DNA of 64,000 bases, taken from NCBI GenBank assembly GCA_963931925.1, contig OZ007583.1, positions 11,609,276-11,673,275 on the forward strand, read 5' to 3'. Below are positions 1-12,378 of this stretch, one piece after another (the stretch's first letter is position 1; the number at the start of each line of letters is the position of its first letter). Source of the stretch: Onchidella celtica. Taxonomy: Eukaryota; Mollusca; Gastropoda; Systellommatophora; Onchidiidae. The notes under the pieces are model-generated. The model was not told the DNA's origin, did no database searches, and worked only from the letters and a program-made list of their open reading frames with translations. A program made the translations under genes and the position numbers.

Positions 1-774
1 CATATGCTTGATAAAAGCAAGGAGATTAAGCCTACATTGATTCAAGGGGACACTTAGCTTAATTTGAGTGCATGGATGCTCTAGCGGGGAGCGAGGTAAA
101 TTTGCTTCGACCAAACAAGCTTCAAAAGCGACATAATTCCTTTGAGCAGTCAATTCATATTAGAGCACTGTAAAATTAACAATTTAAGTGTGCTTGGCGC
201 AGATGAACTCGCTGTTGTGCCTTGCTTTTGAAACACAACTAACTAATGTTCTCTTTGTTTACATTTTTAATCTCGATGGCTGCCAGGAGGCAGCATAAAA
301 AAAATTGAATATGCGAAATTAAAAGGCTCAGACTCGGAGAAGACAGTGTCACCTCTTATTATTGCACTCTCCTTCATAAAAGTTGTCTGCTTATTGTTAT
401 AATATTTCTGTTCTGTTTCTTTCAATAAATAGGGTGACAATTAATTTTAGTGCATATTAACTGAAAAGGAACATAAGTTGAGTTATTCTTTACACGAGTG
501 ACAAAAATGAACATTTGTGTCGCCGCCTATGGGTGTTAGTCTCTTACAAAAGGACGAAAAGTATGGAAGGCCGTTCTGCTGTAATGTTACAATCAAGGCT
601 TTTCCTACATATTTTGCTTGCTGTGTTTTGTTTTGTTTTGTTGGGTTTGTTTTTCCCCACCGGAAGTTAATCCAATGAGGAAAGCACTGGGTGGATTTTT
701 TGTTTCCTTTTTATGGGTGTTGTTATTGCTGTTTCAATTAGTAGGTAGGTGGTCACAATTTTTTTTTAATTGTT
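1..774. other. No recognisable feature
   Basis: AT-rich sequence with a T-rich stretch just before the following gene relic. I see no coding homology, repeat structure or RNA gene. Confidence 0.5.
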
Positions 775-3037
775 TTGGTGGATCCAGCGCAAGACTCGTG
801 TGTTTCGGACTTAGATACCACAGCAGTAGAGCGCATATTTGATAGCCTGATTTCCGTGAAAATCAACCATTTAGACAGTCATGAGGAAGATATTCTCAAA
901 GAAATATCCCTAAAATTACAGGAACAAAGGAAACGTCTTTCAGTATCAAAAACTTCAAAATTATGGTACATTTACCTAGACACAGTTGACATAATATTCT
1001 GACTTTTATCATAGCTGAAAGGTAAGGAGATTGGAGCTTACAATTCAAGTGTGTTCTCAGTATGTTGCCATATTTTGCTGCCACAGGGCACAACATGTAT
1101 GCCAAATCTGCTTACCTCTACCTACAGAATCTGATGGGCTTGAAAGACCGTTGTCCTTCCGTTTATGAAGCATTCGAAGCTGGTCATCACAGTGTAAGGA
1201 GGAAGCCTCGCTACTGGGCAGAACTGTCAACAGACCTCATCATAGAGCAATGCCTAATGCGGTCATTGAAGGCAAGCGGTGGTTTGGCCCGGGGACGAGG
1301 CATAGATGAAGCAACAAGGTTCAGATGGCTTTTGGCAATGCCAGACTGCGCAGACGTCAACTGCGGTATGCAGGCACTCACCGATGTCAGCTTTGAATCT
1401 GGTGAGCAGCACAATGAAGCTTATGAAAGCCGGATGGCGAAAGATGATCAGGACATCAGAACTCTGTTGCAGTATTTCCAAGACAAATCGCCTTTCATAG
1501 ATGACGTATCACTAAGAAACATCGCAACAGGAGAAACAGCTGGTCCTGGTGTTGATGTAGATGAAGCTGATAAAGTTGGCTCAAGAGTGTTGTCTTCCTT
1601 GACTAACAAGTCTATAGATAAATTTGTTTTCAAAAAGAAGGACCAAGTAACAACGATGCTGTCAAAATCCTCTGTCACCATCAAAGGAAAATCGGTTGAA
1701 ATTGATCCACAAAATTTGTTTCAAAGACTCCTAACTGCAGTTGAGGCCACAGGGGAAACGTCCGAGGAAGTGTTTAGATATGAACTTTGCTCTTACCCGC
1801 CTGCATTATTCGAATCAGCATCTTCTATGCATCCCGCGAACAAGAGCCAGTTTGTAGTGGGTCTATGGGGCATGCATCAAAAACATTTCACCCCGCAGAA
1901 ACTGCCACTGTGTCATTATGTCCTTGATGGAGGATGGCTTTTACAGAAGATTCCCTGGGTTCGAAGTCTGAAGTATAATGAGATAGTGTCAGTATATTCG
2001 GAATTCTTAGCAAAGCAGTACCCACAAGCCACTGTTGTTTTTGACGGATATACAAAACCATCCACAAAATTGTCCACACACAACCGGCGGAAAGGAACAT
2101 CAAGTTCTCATACTTTCAGTTTCACTACAGACATGATTTTCAATTTAAAAAAAGACCAGTTCTTGCAAAACGTCAGGAACAAAGAACAGTTCATCAATAT
2201 GCTCAGCAGACATTTGCAGGAAACAGGACACGAAACTTTTCATGCAGAGTGCGACGCTGATTACTTAATAGTCATGACAGTCGTAGAAAAATCCAAAGAA
2301 ACGGAAACGGCACTGGTCGGCGAAGATACTGGCCTTCTGGTGCTGTTAACGTATCATATAGGCGAGACTTGCAAGGACGTTTATTTCGTATATCCCCAGA
2401 GAAGACAAGCCAAAAAGGAAGCCCGACTTTGGAACATCAAACATCTACAAAATATAGAATCATGTAGTAATATTTTATTTTTTCACGCATTTCTAGATTG
2501 CGATACCATATCAAGGATTCACGGGTTGGGCAAGGCCAAAACCCTGAAAAAGAGTGACAAAATTAAGGATCAGTGTATTTTTAAATACAGCATCAAGTTC
2601 GCTTATAGAGAGAGCAGGAGAGGAGACATTAGTAAAACTTTTGGGATATGAAAAAGACACTTTAAACAAGATAACATATATAAAGTCTGCGAAAAAGTAT
2701 CCACACACAGGACTGCAGCTGTCGTTCCAAGAACACTGCCACCCACATCTGAAGCTCTGAGACACCACAGTAGAAGGGTATACTACCAAGTAAAGGTCAG
2801 GCAAGGGCTCGACGAAATCTACAGGCAGGAAGCCTGGGGATGGTATAAGGACGAACTAGGTTATCTTCCCGTCCTGACAGAAATGGCAGCTGCACCAGAT
2901 GAGATACTAAATGACTGTAAGACAAACTGCGTCACATCGAAGTTTACCTGTAGGCGACATGATCTGCTGTGTTCCGATGTCTGCAAAGGATGTCGAGGGG
3001 ACACTTGCTCGAACTCACCTAGACATCGACTCTCTGG
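775..3037 (+). pseudogene. Disrupted member of an invertebrate-expanded PIN/XPG-like plus Cys-rich family
   Basis: The longest open part (1062-2651, 529 aa) carries landmarks I know from a large uncharacterised invertebrate family: an AGHH.VRR..RYWA.LSTDLIIEQ block near residue 40, a VFDGY block, and a nuclease-fold-like acidic series (E396/D398/D400, GEDTG at 420-424, FLDCDT at 477-482 followed by a GLGKAK hairpin). The C-terminal Cys-rich module (CTC-type: TCRRHDLLCSDVCKGCRG) lies at about 2946-3000 in another frame. The N-terminal part starts near 775. The family coding line is therefore broken: frame changes near 1000, 2575 and 2690, plus an in-frame TAA near 1030. Relatives, as I recall them, have Asp where this copy has G424, so the metal site may also be lost. 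There are no obvious introns. Family function is unknown; the nuclease-fold reading is an inference. It could also be cargo of an unrecognised mobile element. Confidence 0.7.
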
Positions 3038-3830
3038 ATGTGTAAAATTTCCGTTTTCTGTAAGTTTGATAAGTTTTAATTCACATTCAATCTCTTAGAA
3101 TTAGCTTCTCTTTTAAATGTATCCCTGCAGGCTACATACATAATATTCAAAGGCATGCATTTTTGTTTTGATGAATATGTAGACTTATTAAGCGGTTTTA
3201 TCATCAACTAATGCAGATTCAAAATTTATTATTGATTCTTTTATGCAAGTGCCAGTCAATAATTTTTAGGGTTGAACGAGATGTATATATATATATACAT
3301 ATGTTTAAAAAAAAACTCCTTGTACTAACGGCGGGTCAAAGCCTCCAGAGAAAGGAACACAATCTATGTAAACACCGCCTCGAAATACGTCAAATATTTG
3401 TACCGATGTATTTCATTTAAATATATTTTTATAACCCATACTTAAATATCGTTTCAAGCCTATGAATGGTGATGTTCTTTATTTAAAAGCTTAAAAACAA
3501 GCTTACGCCTTTTCGCCCCGCCCACCATGGTTTGAATTCAGAGCAGTGTAAGCTCGTTGGTTCAGTGCGATCAGCGCGAACTAGGTCACCCGGTGTAGCC
3601 TGTCGGTAGTATCAGAGACCTTACAATAGCTGGTAGTATCTTGTCACATTTTGTCTGCGATGACCTAGTTTTTGTCACCTTTTCACTCAATTTTCACCAC
3701 TTTCCTTGCAGAATTGAGCGGTAGACTTTTTTTTTTTTATGGTGTTAGACAATTATGCTCCTGGACTGTATTTGACTCAAAAAGTTTTTGTTGCATATTT
3801 TTTTTTTTTTTTTACTGGCCAATTTCGACT
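3038..3830. other. No recognisable feature
   Basis: AT-rich, with two long T runs around 3729-3740 and 3800-3813. No coding homology seen. Confidence 0.4.
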
Positions 3831-3846
3831 AGATGTGCTGGACTAT
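3831..3846 (+). repeat. Target-site duplication, left copy
   Basis: AGATGTGCTGGACTAT here, against AGATGTTTCTGGACTAT at 4131-4147. The last nine bases (CTGGACTAT) are exact. The pair brackets the LINE fragment between them. Confidence 0.7.
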
Positions 3847-4130
3847 TCATCATCATCATCAACGCCCTTTCACCCTCATCTACAGGGTATAGGCCACGAA
3901 GGACAGCCTTCCATTTTGTCTCTATCCTGGGCGATCCTTGACAACTCATTCCATGTGTAGCCACTTCTCTTCATATCCTCCTCCGTGCCTCTGCTCCATG
4001 TTGTTCGTGGCCTGCCCCTCTTCCTGTTTCCCTGTGGGTTCCAGAGCAGTGACTTCCTTACCGTGCTATCCTGGGGCTTCCGTCTGTGTGTGATCCAGCC
4101 ATCGCCATCTGCGCAGTCCTATTTCGCTGG
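3847..4130 (-). mobile_element. 5'-truncated 3' end of an RTE-type LINE
   Basis: Read on the minus strand, this encodes the extreme C-terminus of an RTE-type reverse transcriptase polyprotein: SLLWNPQGNRKRGRPRTTW, then W.ELSRIAQDR, a stop, and a short 3' UTR ending in an (ATG)n tail, seen on the plus strand as (ATC)n at 3847-3861. The same ending occurs in the full-length relative at 28.0-28.26 kb (WNPQGKRSRGRPRGTW, tail ATGATGATG). Only about 280 bp were inserted, typical of aborted target-primed reverse transcription. The flanking duplication supports this being a real insertion and not a recombination remnant. Confidence 0.85.
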
Positions 4131-4147
4131 AGATGTTTCTGGACTAT

Positions 4148-5249
4148 CAGTGAACATTTAATAAGCTTACTTGTTTTTCTTGACGGGGAAAATTGGGTCT
4201 GAAAAGTTCGACACGAGTGTAAACAAAATCAGCATTAAAACCTCCCTCAGATCTACAGAGACACAAATGTAAAATCTCATTACAATTGTTCAGGCCAATT
4301 TTTTTTGGCTTAGAAAATATTTGGAAACAAATTTCTATCGCTACTGACATACCGCGTTAGCACAATACTGACATTCAGCAAACAGTTTCAAAGATCTACG
4401 TGCACCTGCGAGATGATACTGTAATCAGTTACCAGAGCTATCGGCCGCGATCAGTAACGTCTCCGTCGACCTTGAAACGACCATGGTTGTGCATCCAAAA
4501 TTTAAAAAATTAACCCCCCCCCCCCCCCCCAAAAAAAATTCCCAAGTGGGATGAAAGAAATATACCAATACAAATGCTAAATACTGTCGAGCTTTGACAT
4601 GCTCGATTCTTTGCAAAGATCCGGGTCTGTACACAAATCCATCGTCTCTGAAAACCATTCGTAAGAGAGAGGACTCGTGACATGAATCAATTAAACATCG
4701 AGCTCTTCACTCCCCCCATCTGTCTTGTGACGACCTTTGCGCCCATGAAAAAAATGTACGTTCATTACATCCCCAGAGTAACAGACAGTTAGCTAGCGTC
4801 GGAAAGTGCAAAGGATCAGAAACGTCAATACACTTTTCAATACGCTTTTGAGTGTTCCATTTAACTTGATTTCTATGCCCCACCAAAGATTGTAGAAATG
4901 ACAAGATGGTTCACTTGCCGCCGAATGCGACATCGGATATCAACGGGAGTGGCCCGAGCAAGCGCGGTAGAACGGTAGCCATGTAGAGGGGTGACATAGG
5001 GTTTTCATTGCAGTTTGTGTACAACTTGCTTATTTCAACAATATAAACCGCAAAATCTAGAAATTTACAATGTCATTGGTGTTCAGCTGTGAATTGCATT
5101 GCAACAGTAACAAAAACAGTAGATCCGATCTATCTTTCTACCGTCTCCTTAAAACAGACCTGTACGGTGTCCTCTCTTATTTATAGTACCATATAATCAC
5201 AAGATTTGACTAAACAACACGGCCGAAACAAGCATTTTTAATACTCCCA
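4148..5249. other. No recognisable gene; homopolymer at 4514-4540
   Basis: Contains a (C)n(A)n homopolymer junction at about 4514-4540. The rest is unique-looking AT-rich sequence with no coding homology I can support. Confidence 0.4.
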
Positions 5250-5665
5250 TTTGATGAAATGAATCTACAATTGAGTTGTACAATGAAAATATACTTTACC
5301 AATCTTTTAGTTAGTTACTGAAGTTCTGTACCAATCTAAAACTTAGCTGTTGAATGAGAATGTACTTTACTTAATTGAGAATATACTTTACCAATCTATA
5401 TCTTGTCAATGAATTGAGAATGTACTTTATCAATGTGTAACTCGGGTACCAAAGCATGTGTTAGTCAATGAATGAGAATGTACTTCACCGATCTATAATT
5501 CAGTTAATTAATGAGAATGCACTTTATCAATTAAACTCCGTTGTTGAATAAGATCATTAATAATGTACTTCAACAATCTATACTTATTTTAGTCAATGAA
5601 TGAGAATGTACAATACCAATCTATACTTTAAGTTTAAATGAATAAGAATGTACTTCTGTACTTTC
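5250..5665 (+). repeat. Degenerate minisatellite, about 45-bp unit
   Basis: About eight diverged units built on GAATGTACTTTACCAATCTAT followed by a variable ...AGTCAATGAAT spacer. Unit lengths vary, indicating an old array. Confidence 0.7.
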
Positions 5666-6449
5666 TCTCACCTCCATCTCTGAGATATTGTTTCGTTCAC
5701 AAAATGCCCTGCAATAAATGCATTTCTTTCATACTGTCATATTAATTGCTGTTTTAAAAGAAGCTTCTTGTATTCTTTGGCCCTACTCCTGAATTTGCTA
5801 AAGCTCGTACAGAAAAAAAAATCACGCTTCCGGGCTTAGTATGTTATCCCTCCTAATCATCACCTGAGTTACCCCCTCCTCCCCCCACCCCCGTCTCTTC
5901 CTCCAAAGAAAAAAACAACAACAACGCAAACTACCCCAACCCTGTAAACATTCCACAAGCAGAGACAAACCCTTAAAAATACAAGTTCTCGACGATCCCC
6001 TGAATGTTTCACAGCATGACGAATGCAAAATACTTAAATACTCAGAAAATATTTTGAAAAGTTTTAAAAAACGCGTCAAACTGGAAATACACACCATAAC
6101 GTCCCAGTACGTTAAACGTAGACCTGCAGAGAGACGGGAAACTGATATCCCCGGCTCTGAGTTCGCAAACAGTCAGTTAATACAGCATAAACAACACAAG
6201 CCAAAAAAACCAGACGAAATCCTGGCGCCGCCTTCAAAAAGACTCATTAGAAACTATAGTTCCTGGCGTCACCACAGACTGCGGGAAGCGACAATAGAGG
6301 TTTTGAATACACTTGAATGCAGAAGTTTAAAATTAAGGCACTTGTCAATAGCCATGAATGCAGCGATTTTGGGGTTCTTCTCTTAAGCCCCATCACTTAT
6401 GACAATCCTTTTTCCGCTGCATTTCCTGGCTTGTAGTGATGATTATAAT
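5666..6449. other. No recognisable feature
   Basis: A 110-codon open frame lies at 6054-6386, but it shows no motif or homology that I recognise and has no supporting context. Treated as non-coding. Confidence 0.35.
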
Positions 6450-6590
6450 TAGCAAGGCGTTATTTACAAGGCATACCTTGAAACTAACTCTAGCGTTACT
6501 TTCAAGGCATACCTTAACAGCTTCTGATTGGTCAATGAAACATGCCTTGAAAATAACGCTGGCGTTAGTTCCAAGGCATACCTTGAGTCC
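6450..6590. repeat. Short repeat cluster with CAAGGCATACCTTG palindrome
   Basis: CAAGGCATACCTT(G/A) occurs at 6467, 6503 and 6572, plus an inverted partial copy at 6541. The last two lie in a longer direct repeat with 69-bp spacing (TAAC.CT.GCGTTA preceding the palindrome). Each unit can form a 5-bp stem (CAAGG/CCTTG) with a 4-base loop. Confidence 0.65.
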
Positions 6591-7960
6591 AATAAACAAT
6601 ACATAGCTACCCCGGCGGCTTTCCCTGATATGTCAATCTGACTACTACCCAGACGAACATCGGCCTATGTGTGCGACCTATACAATGAAGTTTTTGTTGG
6701 TTATTCAGTGCCAATGGGCCGTATACTTGAACCATCATCGTCCGCCATCGATCTTTCCGCTGTTATGTGTATTCAAGACTGGTGCGTAAACACATTGTCG
6801 ACCTAAGTTTTTCCCCGAAGATTTTGTATCCTGCATATTACTATTAGTCGAGTCCCCTTCTCGAATGTGGAAAAAAAAGATAAAAAATGTCGGCTTATAT
6901 GCCGAGAAATAAGGGCTTGTTCGGGTGTTCTTTCCCCAACAAAGTCATACCTAAACAACATTTTCTAGAGAAGCACTGCCTCCCCTGGATACAGATATTA
7001 CGGGTTTGATTTGGCAGTGCATGGTGAGCAAGGAGGGCGAGCTCATTCACGCTTCTGTGGCCAAGCTAGAAAGACGGGCAGCAACCATCAAAAACAAGCA
7101 ACACCAACTTCAACTCATCATCCAATCACAACATCTACCAACCTCCCCAAAACTCCAAGCATGTGCTCCACCAATGAAACGAAGGAAGACACAATTTTAA
7201 CCTGTGATGTCATTGTTACTGACTATTTGTGATATGACGGGTTAAGAGCAAACTTGATATGGCAGTGAGACCAACGGAAAATGATTGTTCAAACTCAACT
7301 CGGGACTGAATATTTTCGCAAGGATGCGGTCAAGTTAGTTTTGAAATTTAACCTATTTCTCATGTTATATGATGATTTCATCACACTGGATCGGGGCGAT
7401 AATGTTTGTTTTCATATCTGAAATTTATGAACAATGTACTCATTTGTGAAAATTAAATGACTACAGAGTCTTTGCTCTTTAAATTGAAATGATTTGTTTA
7501 TTAACAGCAATGAAATAAACAGTCTTCAAAGGATTATGAACTTGCAGTCGGTAACTGCCATTATTCTGTGCACTACGTCACTGACCAAGGAATCCTTGAA
7601 TGGTGCGTTACGGTGCAAAGCTGAAATAATAGATACAAGAACATACATAATAAATGGTAATCCTCTAAAAATACTGTATAAGTTTGTGCCTCGATATCTC
7701 CATTGCAGTGTTCACAACATTTTCATGATTCATTGTATACACTTAAAAGATATCGCAAAGTTATTATGCGTTTTTGAAATTATGGCTTGTAGCTTATTTG
7801 GGCGTGAGATTGCTTTGATTACCGATAAAAAACGGCCAGTTAAAAGCGCAACGCGGGCCCCGAGAAAACCACCCTTGAATCAAGGTCACTGACCAGTTAA
7901 CGAGGTCGCACCCGGGTCAGATCACAGAAAGCAGGTAGGCCGCTCGACTGGGCTTGGCAA
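6591..7960. other. No recognisable gene
   Basis: Contains a 132-codon open frame at 7494-7892 and shorter ones near 7006-7232. None shows a domain, compositional coding signal or family resemblance that I can name. Confidence 0.35.
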
Positions 7961-7989
7961 CTATAGTCCGTTCACCGAGGCATGATCAC
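7961..7989 (+). repeat. 29-bp inverted repeat, left member
   Basis: Matches the reverse complement of 12379-12407 at 27 of 29 positions (core TCCGTTCACCGAGGC). The pair brackets the LINE at 8.8-11.9 kb at a distance of 0.8 and 0.45 kb. Confidence 0.7.
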
Positions 7990-8802
7990 AGAAAACTGCT
8001 CGTAGCGTTGCAACCGTCGATGATATTTGAATGTAATTGGCGTGAAATCTTAGATTTGTGATGACCCTAACCCAGATTTTTTTGCCCCTGAATTATTCAA
8101 GTAGTTTTCGAATTTGTTTATTTGCGGCATATAAATAAAGTGAGCACCGACAAGGGTAAACATTTAGATGGTTTACTGTAGTAATTTAACACATGGTTTT
8201 GAGTCCCACTAAAATGTGGTGCAGCACGAGATTAAAGTGAGTTTGAAAACACAAACTCTCGTGAGTGTTCAGTGGTAGGCCAACACAGAGTCAGAGGCGT
8301 TGTCAGAGATCTTTCAATTTCAGAATTCCTTTCATCGTGGATTTAAACATCAAAATGAATACGATGTGGTACATTGGAGAACAAGACCTTCAAACTGTCA
8401 GACATCCAAAATCTAACTCACGCAGCATTGAAAACAGTTGCTGCCGAATTTTTCTCCAAGTGAGAGAACTATGTATCGCGGTTGAAGGAAGAACACTGGC
8501 AAAAGGAGAGCCTTCATTTTATTCACACCCGAATATCATCATCAATCCAATGGAGACATCCGACTCAGAAAGCGCCTGACATGATAGAACATTAAAAACG
8601 TCGAAAAGTGCTTGCTTGTTTTGAAATAAAACAAAACCAAAAAAAACACCACCTTTTCAGGGCTAACCTTTCTAATGGGCCTAAGATTGTCCCAAGTCCG
8701 CAGCCTGATCATTGTACCCACAAGGCCATGCTCTTGCAATGATAGGCTACGGAGTCAAGGGGAAAGTGTGGTCATATCTCGATATGTATATTTCTCACAA
8801 CT
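7990..8802. other. No recognisable feature
   Basis: Open frames up to about 104 codons (8265-8579) without recognisable homology. Confidence 0.35.
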
Positions 8803-11800
8803 TAATACAGATCGACATCGACATAATAAACATCGACATCGCTGCCCTTCAAGAAACTCGACTTCCCGACTCCGGGTCAGTCAAAGAAGAAAACTACACC
8901 TTCTTCTGGCAGGGCCTTAGCAGCGAACAGCCGAGAATCCACGGCGTGGGCTTCGCCGTAAAAAACTCCCTTATCAATTCGATCGCAACTCCAATTGGAG
9001 TGTCAGAACGCATCATGACACTCAGACTGAACACCCGGTCTGGTTTTACCAACATTATCTGTGTCTATGCCCCAACACTTACCTCCTCTGACGAAACCAA
9101 AGACATTTTTTTACGAGGCATTGCAGAGGACTCTCCACAACATCCCTCTCACCGAAGGCCTGCTAATTCTGGGTGACTCTAACGCTCGAGTGGGAGCAGA
9201 TCACTCCGCATGGCCAAAGTGCATTGGGCACTTCGGCATTGGCAACATCAACGAAAACGGGCAGCGCCTTCTGGAGCTATGCTCCGTAAACTCATTATGT
9301 GTTACAAACACGTACTTTGACCTTAAGAGATGCCAAAGAACATCATGGCGCCATCCCAGGTCTGGCCATTGGCATCAATTAGATCTTATTCTCTCAAGGA
9401 GGAAGAGTTTGGGCTGTATAAAAATAACTCGTTCCCTCCACAGTGCTGACTGTGACACCGACCATGCACTGGTAGTCAGCAAAATCAAAATTTCGGCCAA
9501 GAAAATATACAGATCAAAAGCCCCTTCAATCCCTAAGATCAATGTAACAGCAATCAGAGATGAATCAAATAGAAAGTCATTTGAAAAGTTATTTGCTGAA
9601 AGCATGGATAATGTCACCCAATGTGACTCGGTAGATGAAACATGGAACACTCTCAGTTCAAAAATTCATGACTGTGCCATCAAGTCTTTTGGACAGCATA
9701 AAGTTTCAAACAACGACTGGGTAGCCCAGAACAGCGAAATTCTCCTACCTCTCATTGAGCAAAAGAAATCTGCTTTCAATGAGTATAACAAAAATTGCAA
9801 TCAGAGTACAAAAACTTGTTTGAAAAATGCAAAAGCTAAACTTCAGCTGGAGGTAAGACGTTGCGCCAACAAATACTGGACAGACTTGTGTAACAGCATA
9901 CAAGAGGCAAATGAAAAGGGAGATATGAAAACCGCCTTTAGTCAGATGAAAGTAGCTCTTGGGCCAATCATCACCAAAAGCGCCCCACTTAAGTCTGTAA
10001 ATGGTGAACCCATCACAGATAAAAATGAACAACTGAATAGGTGGGTAGAGCATTACTCTCTGTTGTATTCAACTGAGAAAAATATTCCACCAGATTTTGA
10101 GGAACACCTCCAAAGACTGCCAATAATGGCCGAACTTGACGCTGAACCTTCCTTAGTCGAGCTTTCCAATGCAATCGACCACCTGTCTGCTGGAAAAGCC
10201 ACAGGAAGTGACAACATTCCTGCAGAGGTATTAAAAGACCTAAAAGGCCCACTATTACCACACCTGTATAATCTGTTACTGCAGTGTTGGAAAGAAGGCG
10301 TGATACCACATGATATGAGAGACGCCAAAATTGTCACACTTTACAAGAACAAAGGAGACAAAGGCGACTGCAACAACTATCGAGGCATATCCCTCCTCAG
10401 CATTACTGGAAAGGCTTTTGCTCGCGTCATCCTCTGCCGCCTTCAACAACTGGCGGAAAAAGTCTTACCAGAAACACAATGTGGCTTTCGAAGCAAACGA
10501 TCAACTATTGACATGATATTTGCACTTCGGCAAATCCAAGAAAAATGTAAAGAACAAAACAGGCCGCTTATAACATGCTTTGTGGACCTAACAAAGGCTT
10601 TCGACACCGTAAGCCGATCTGGCCTGTATGCAGTCCTTAAATCCATAGGCTGTCCACCAACATTGCTAAAACTTATTGCATCCTTCCACACTGACATGAG
10701 GGCATGTGTCAACTTTGAAGGCTGCACATCCAATTCATTTGCTGTAAACAGCGGTGTGAAGCAGGGATGTGTTCTTGCTCCTACCTTATTTGGTATATAT
10801 TTTGCAGCCCTACTCAAGAATGCCTTTGGTCAATGTTCAGGTGGAGTACTTATTAACACCAGAGTGGACGGCTCCATTTTTAATGTTGCCAGACTAAAAG
10901 CAAAATCTCGTACAGAGCATATTATGTTGCAAGAGCTCCTCTTCGCAGATGATGCTGCAATCGTGGCCCACGATGAAACCACGCTCCAGGCTCTCATCAA
11001 TAGCCTTGCCAAAGCCTGTGACAAATTCATGCTAAGGATCAGTGTCTCAAAAACTGTAGTTTTGACACAAGGCTTGAGAAACCCCAACCCAATCATGCTG
11101 AATGGCTCTCCTCTGGAGCAAGTGGGAAAATTCTGCTACCTAGGCTCAACCATCAGTGGTAGCACAGACATAACAACTGAAATAAATGCCAGAATAGGAA
11201 AGGCGGCCACAGCTTTTGGCAAACTCTCAAAAAGGGTGTGGAACAATAGCAAGCTGATCATCAAAACAAAGGTACTCGTGTACCAAACTTGCGTCCTAAG
11301 CACCCTGCTGTATGGCTCAGAGACATGGACCACCTACTCCAAACATGAAAGATCCCTCAACTCCTTCCACCTGCGCTGCCTACGCAAAATTCTCAAGATC
11401 AAGTGGCAAGACAGGATCTCAAATATCGAAGTTCTGAGCCGAGCCAACATTCCATCAACTCAGGCTCTCCTAGGGAAAAAAAGACTGCGGTGGCTTGGAC
11501 ATCTCCACCGTATGGAAAATGATCGCATCCCCAGACAAATTCTCTACGGGGAACTTGCTACTGGCAACCGACCCAGAGGTAGGCCACATCTGCGATTCAA
11601 AGACACTTGCAAGGTCACGATGAAAGCATTCAACATCGACCCCAATGAATGGGAGAACCTTGCAAATGATCGAAGCAGATGGAGACAAAAATTGCGCAGT
11701 GGCACGCTCGCAATAGACTTCAAGGCAAAAGAAACATACCTGACAAAACGACAGAGGCGGAATGAAAACACTCGCCAAAGTGAACCCAAAAGACTGACCT

Positions 11801-11939
11801 GCAATCACTGCCATCGCACTCTCGGGTCAAACATTGGTAGAATAAGCCACGAGAGAAGCTGTCAGTCAAAGTGAAAGTGAATATTCTAGCTGCTAAGACC
11901 GTCTGTAAAGACGCTAAAGGCCATATATATAATACAGAT
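8803..11939 (+). mobile_element. Family L LINE, copy 1, 5'-truncated, with 10-bp target-site duplication
   Basis: Alignment by eye with the full-length copy at 22.8-26.8 kb starts at about 8827 and runs to about 11930, ending in GGCCATATATA(TA). TAATACAGAT is found at 8803-8812 and again at 11930-11939, a clean 10-bp target-site duplication. Fourteen extra bases (8813-8826, CGACATCGACATAA) lie between the left duplication and the start of alignment. They resemble the element's own first bases, so they look like filler made at the 5' junction. About 0.85 kb of the 5' end is missing. Confidence 0.92.
8827..11874 (+). pseudogene. Family L endonuclease-reverse transcriptase, truncated and frameshifted
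   Basis: Non-LTR retrotransposon protein with an APE-type endonuclease (ETRLPDSG; YAPT; GDSNARVGAD; DTDHALV), reverse transcriptase (motif A FVDLTKAFD; GVKQGC; catalytic FADD), a C-terminal GHLHRM...RPRGRP region and a terminal C-x2-C-x12-H-x4-C zinc-finger-like motif. Compared with copy 2, this copy lacks the endonuclease N-terminus with the WNVRT motif. It also has one extra T in the run at about 9105-9112 that shifts the frame: the endonuclease start reads in one frame to 9176, and the rest is open from 9061 to 11874. Only about a dozen differences from copy 2 were found over 3.1 kb, including GDFNAR to GDSNAR. It cannot make the whole protein. The clade is RTE-related or a neighbouring one; I cannot settle which. 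Confidence 0.9.
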
Positions 11940-12378
11940 TGGAAAGCCTAGCTACCTTACAAACTTTATCTTTCATAGAATGTTACCGTTTAGCATAACT
12001 AGAAGGCTGTTTTCAATTGATAAGTAATGGATCTGTAGTACCTTTATCTTACAGAAAAGAAACAATAAATGCATTTAGGTGTAAAGCAAACCTCAAGTCC
12101 CTAACGTGATGCTACGCCATTGTAATTCACCACATATTGTTACTATATTTAGGAATTTAGATCAACGACAGGGAAACGAGAAGTGACAGATCATGTTGGA
12201 ACACACGTATATTGTAAACACCTATAAGTTTGGGGCCTATTCAATTGAAACCAAAGAAAAGATCAAATGAATTCGCCGCTTTGAAAGAACGATGCTATGC
12301 AGAGACTTCAAATTCAAGATTTGTAGGGCCATGATAGGATGATGTATTTCGTATTAGCTGAGAAAATCCATTTAAACC
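11940..12378. other. No recognisable feature
   Basis: Unique-looking AT-rich sequence between the LINE and the 29-bp inverted repeat. Confidence 0.4.

Noticed and set aside
7020-7060. ATGGTGAGCAAGGAGGGCGAGC resembles the start of a fluorescent-protein reporter gene.
   Set aside because: The match ends after a few codons and the following sequence is unrelated; it is chance similarity, not vector contamination.
10013-11814. Several antisense open frames within LINE copy 1, repeated within copy 2.
   Set aside because: Shadows of the reverse transcriptase frame, conserved only because the DNA copies are nearly identical.
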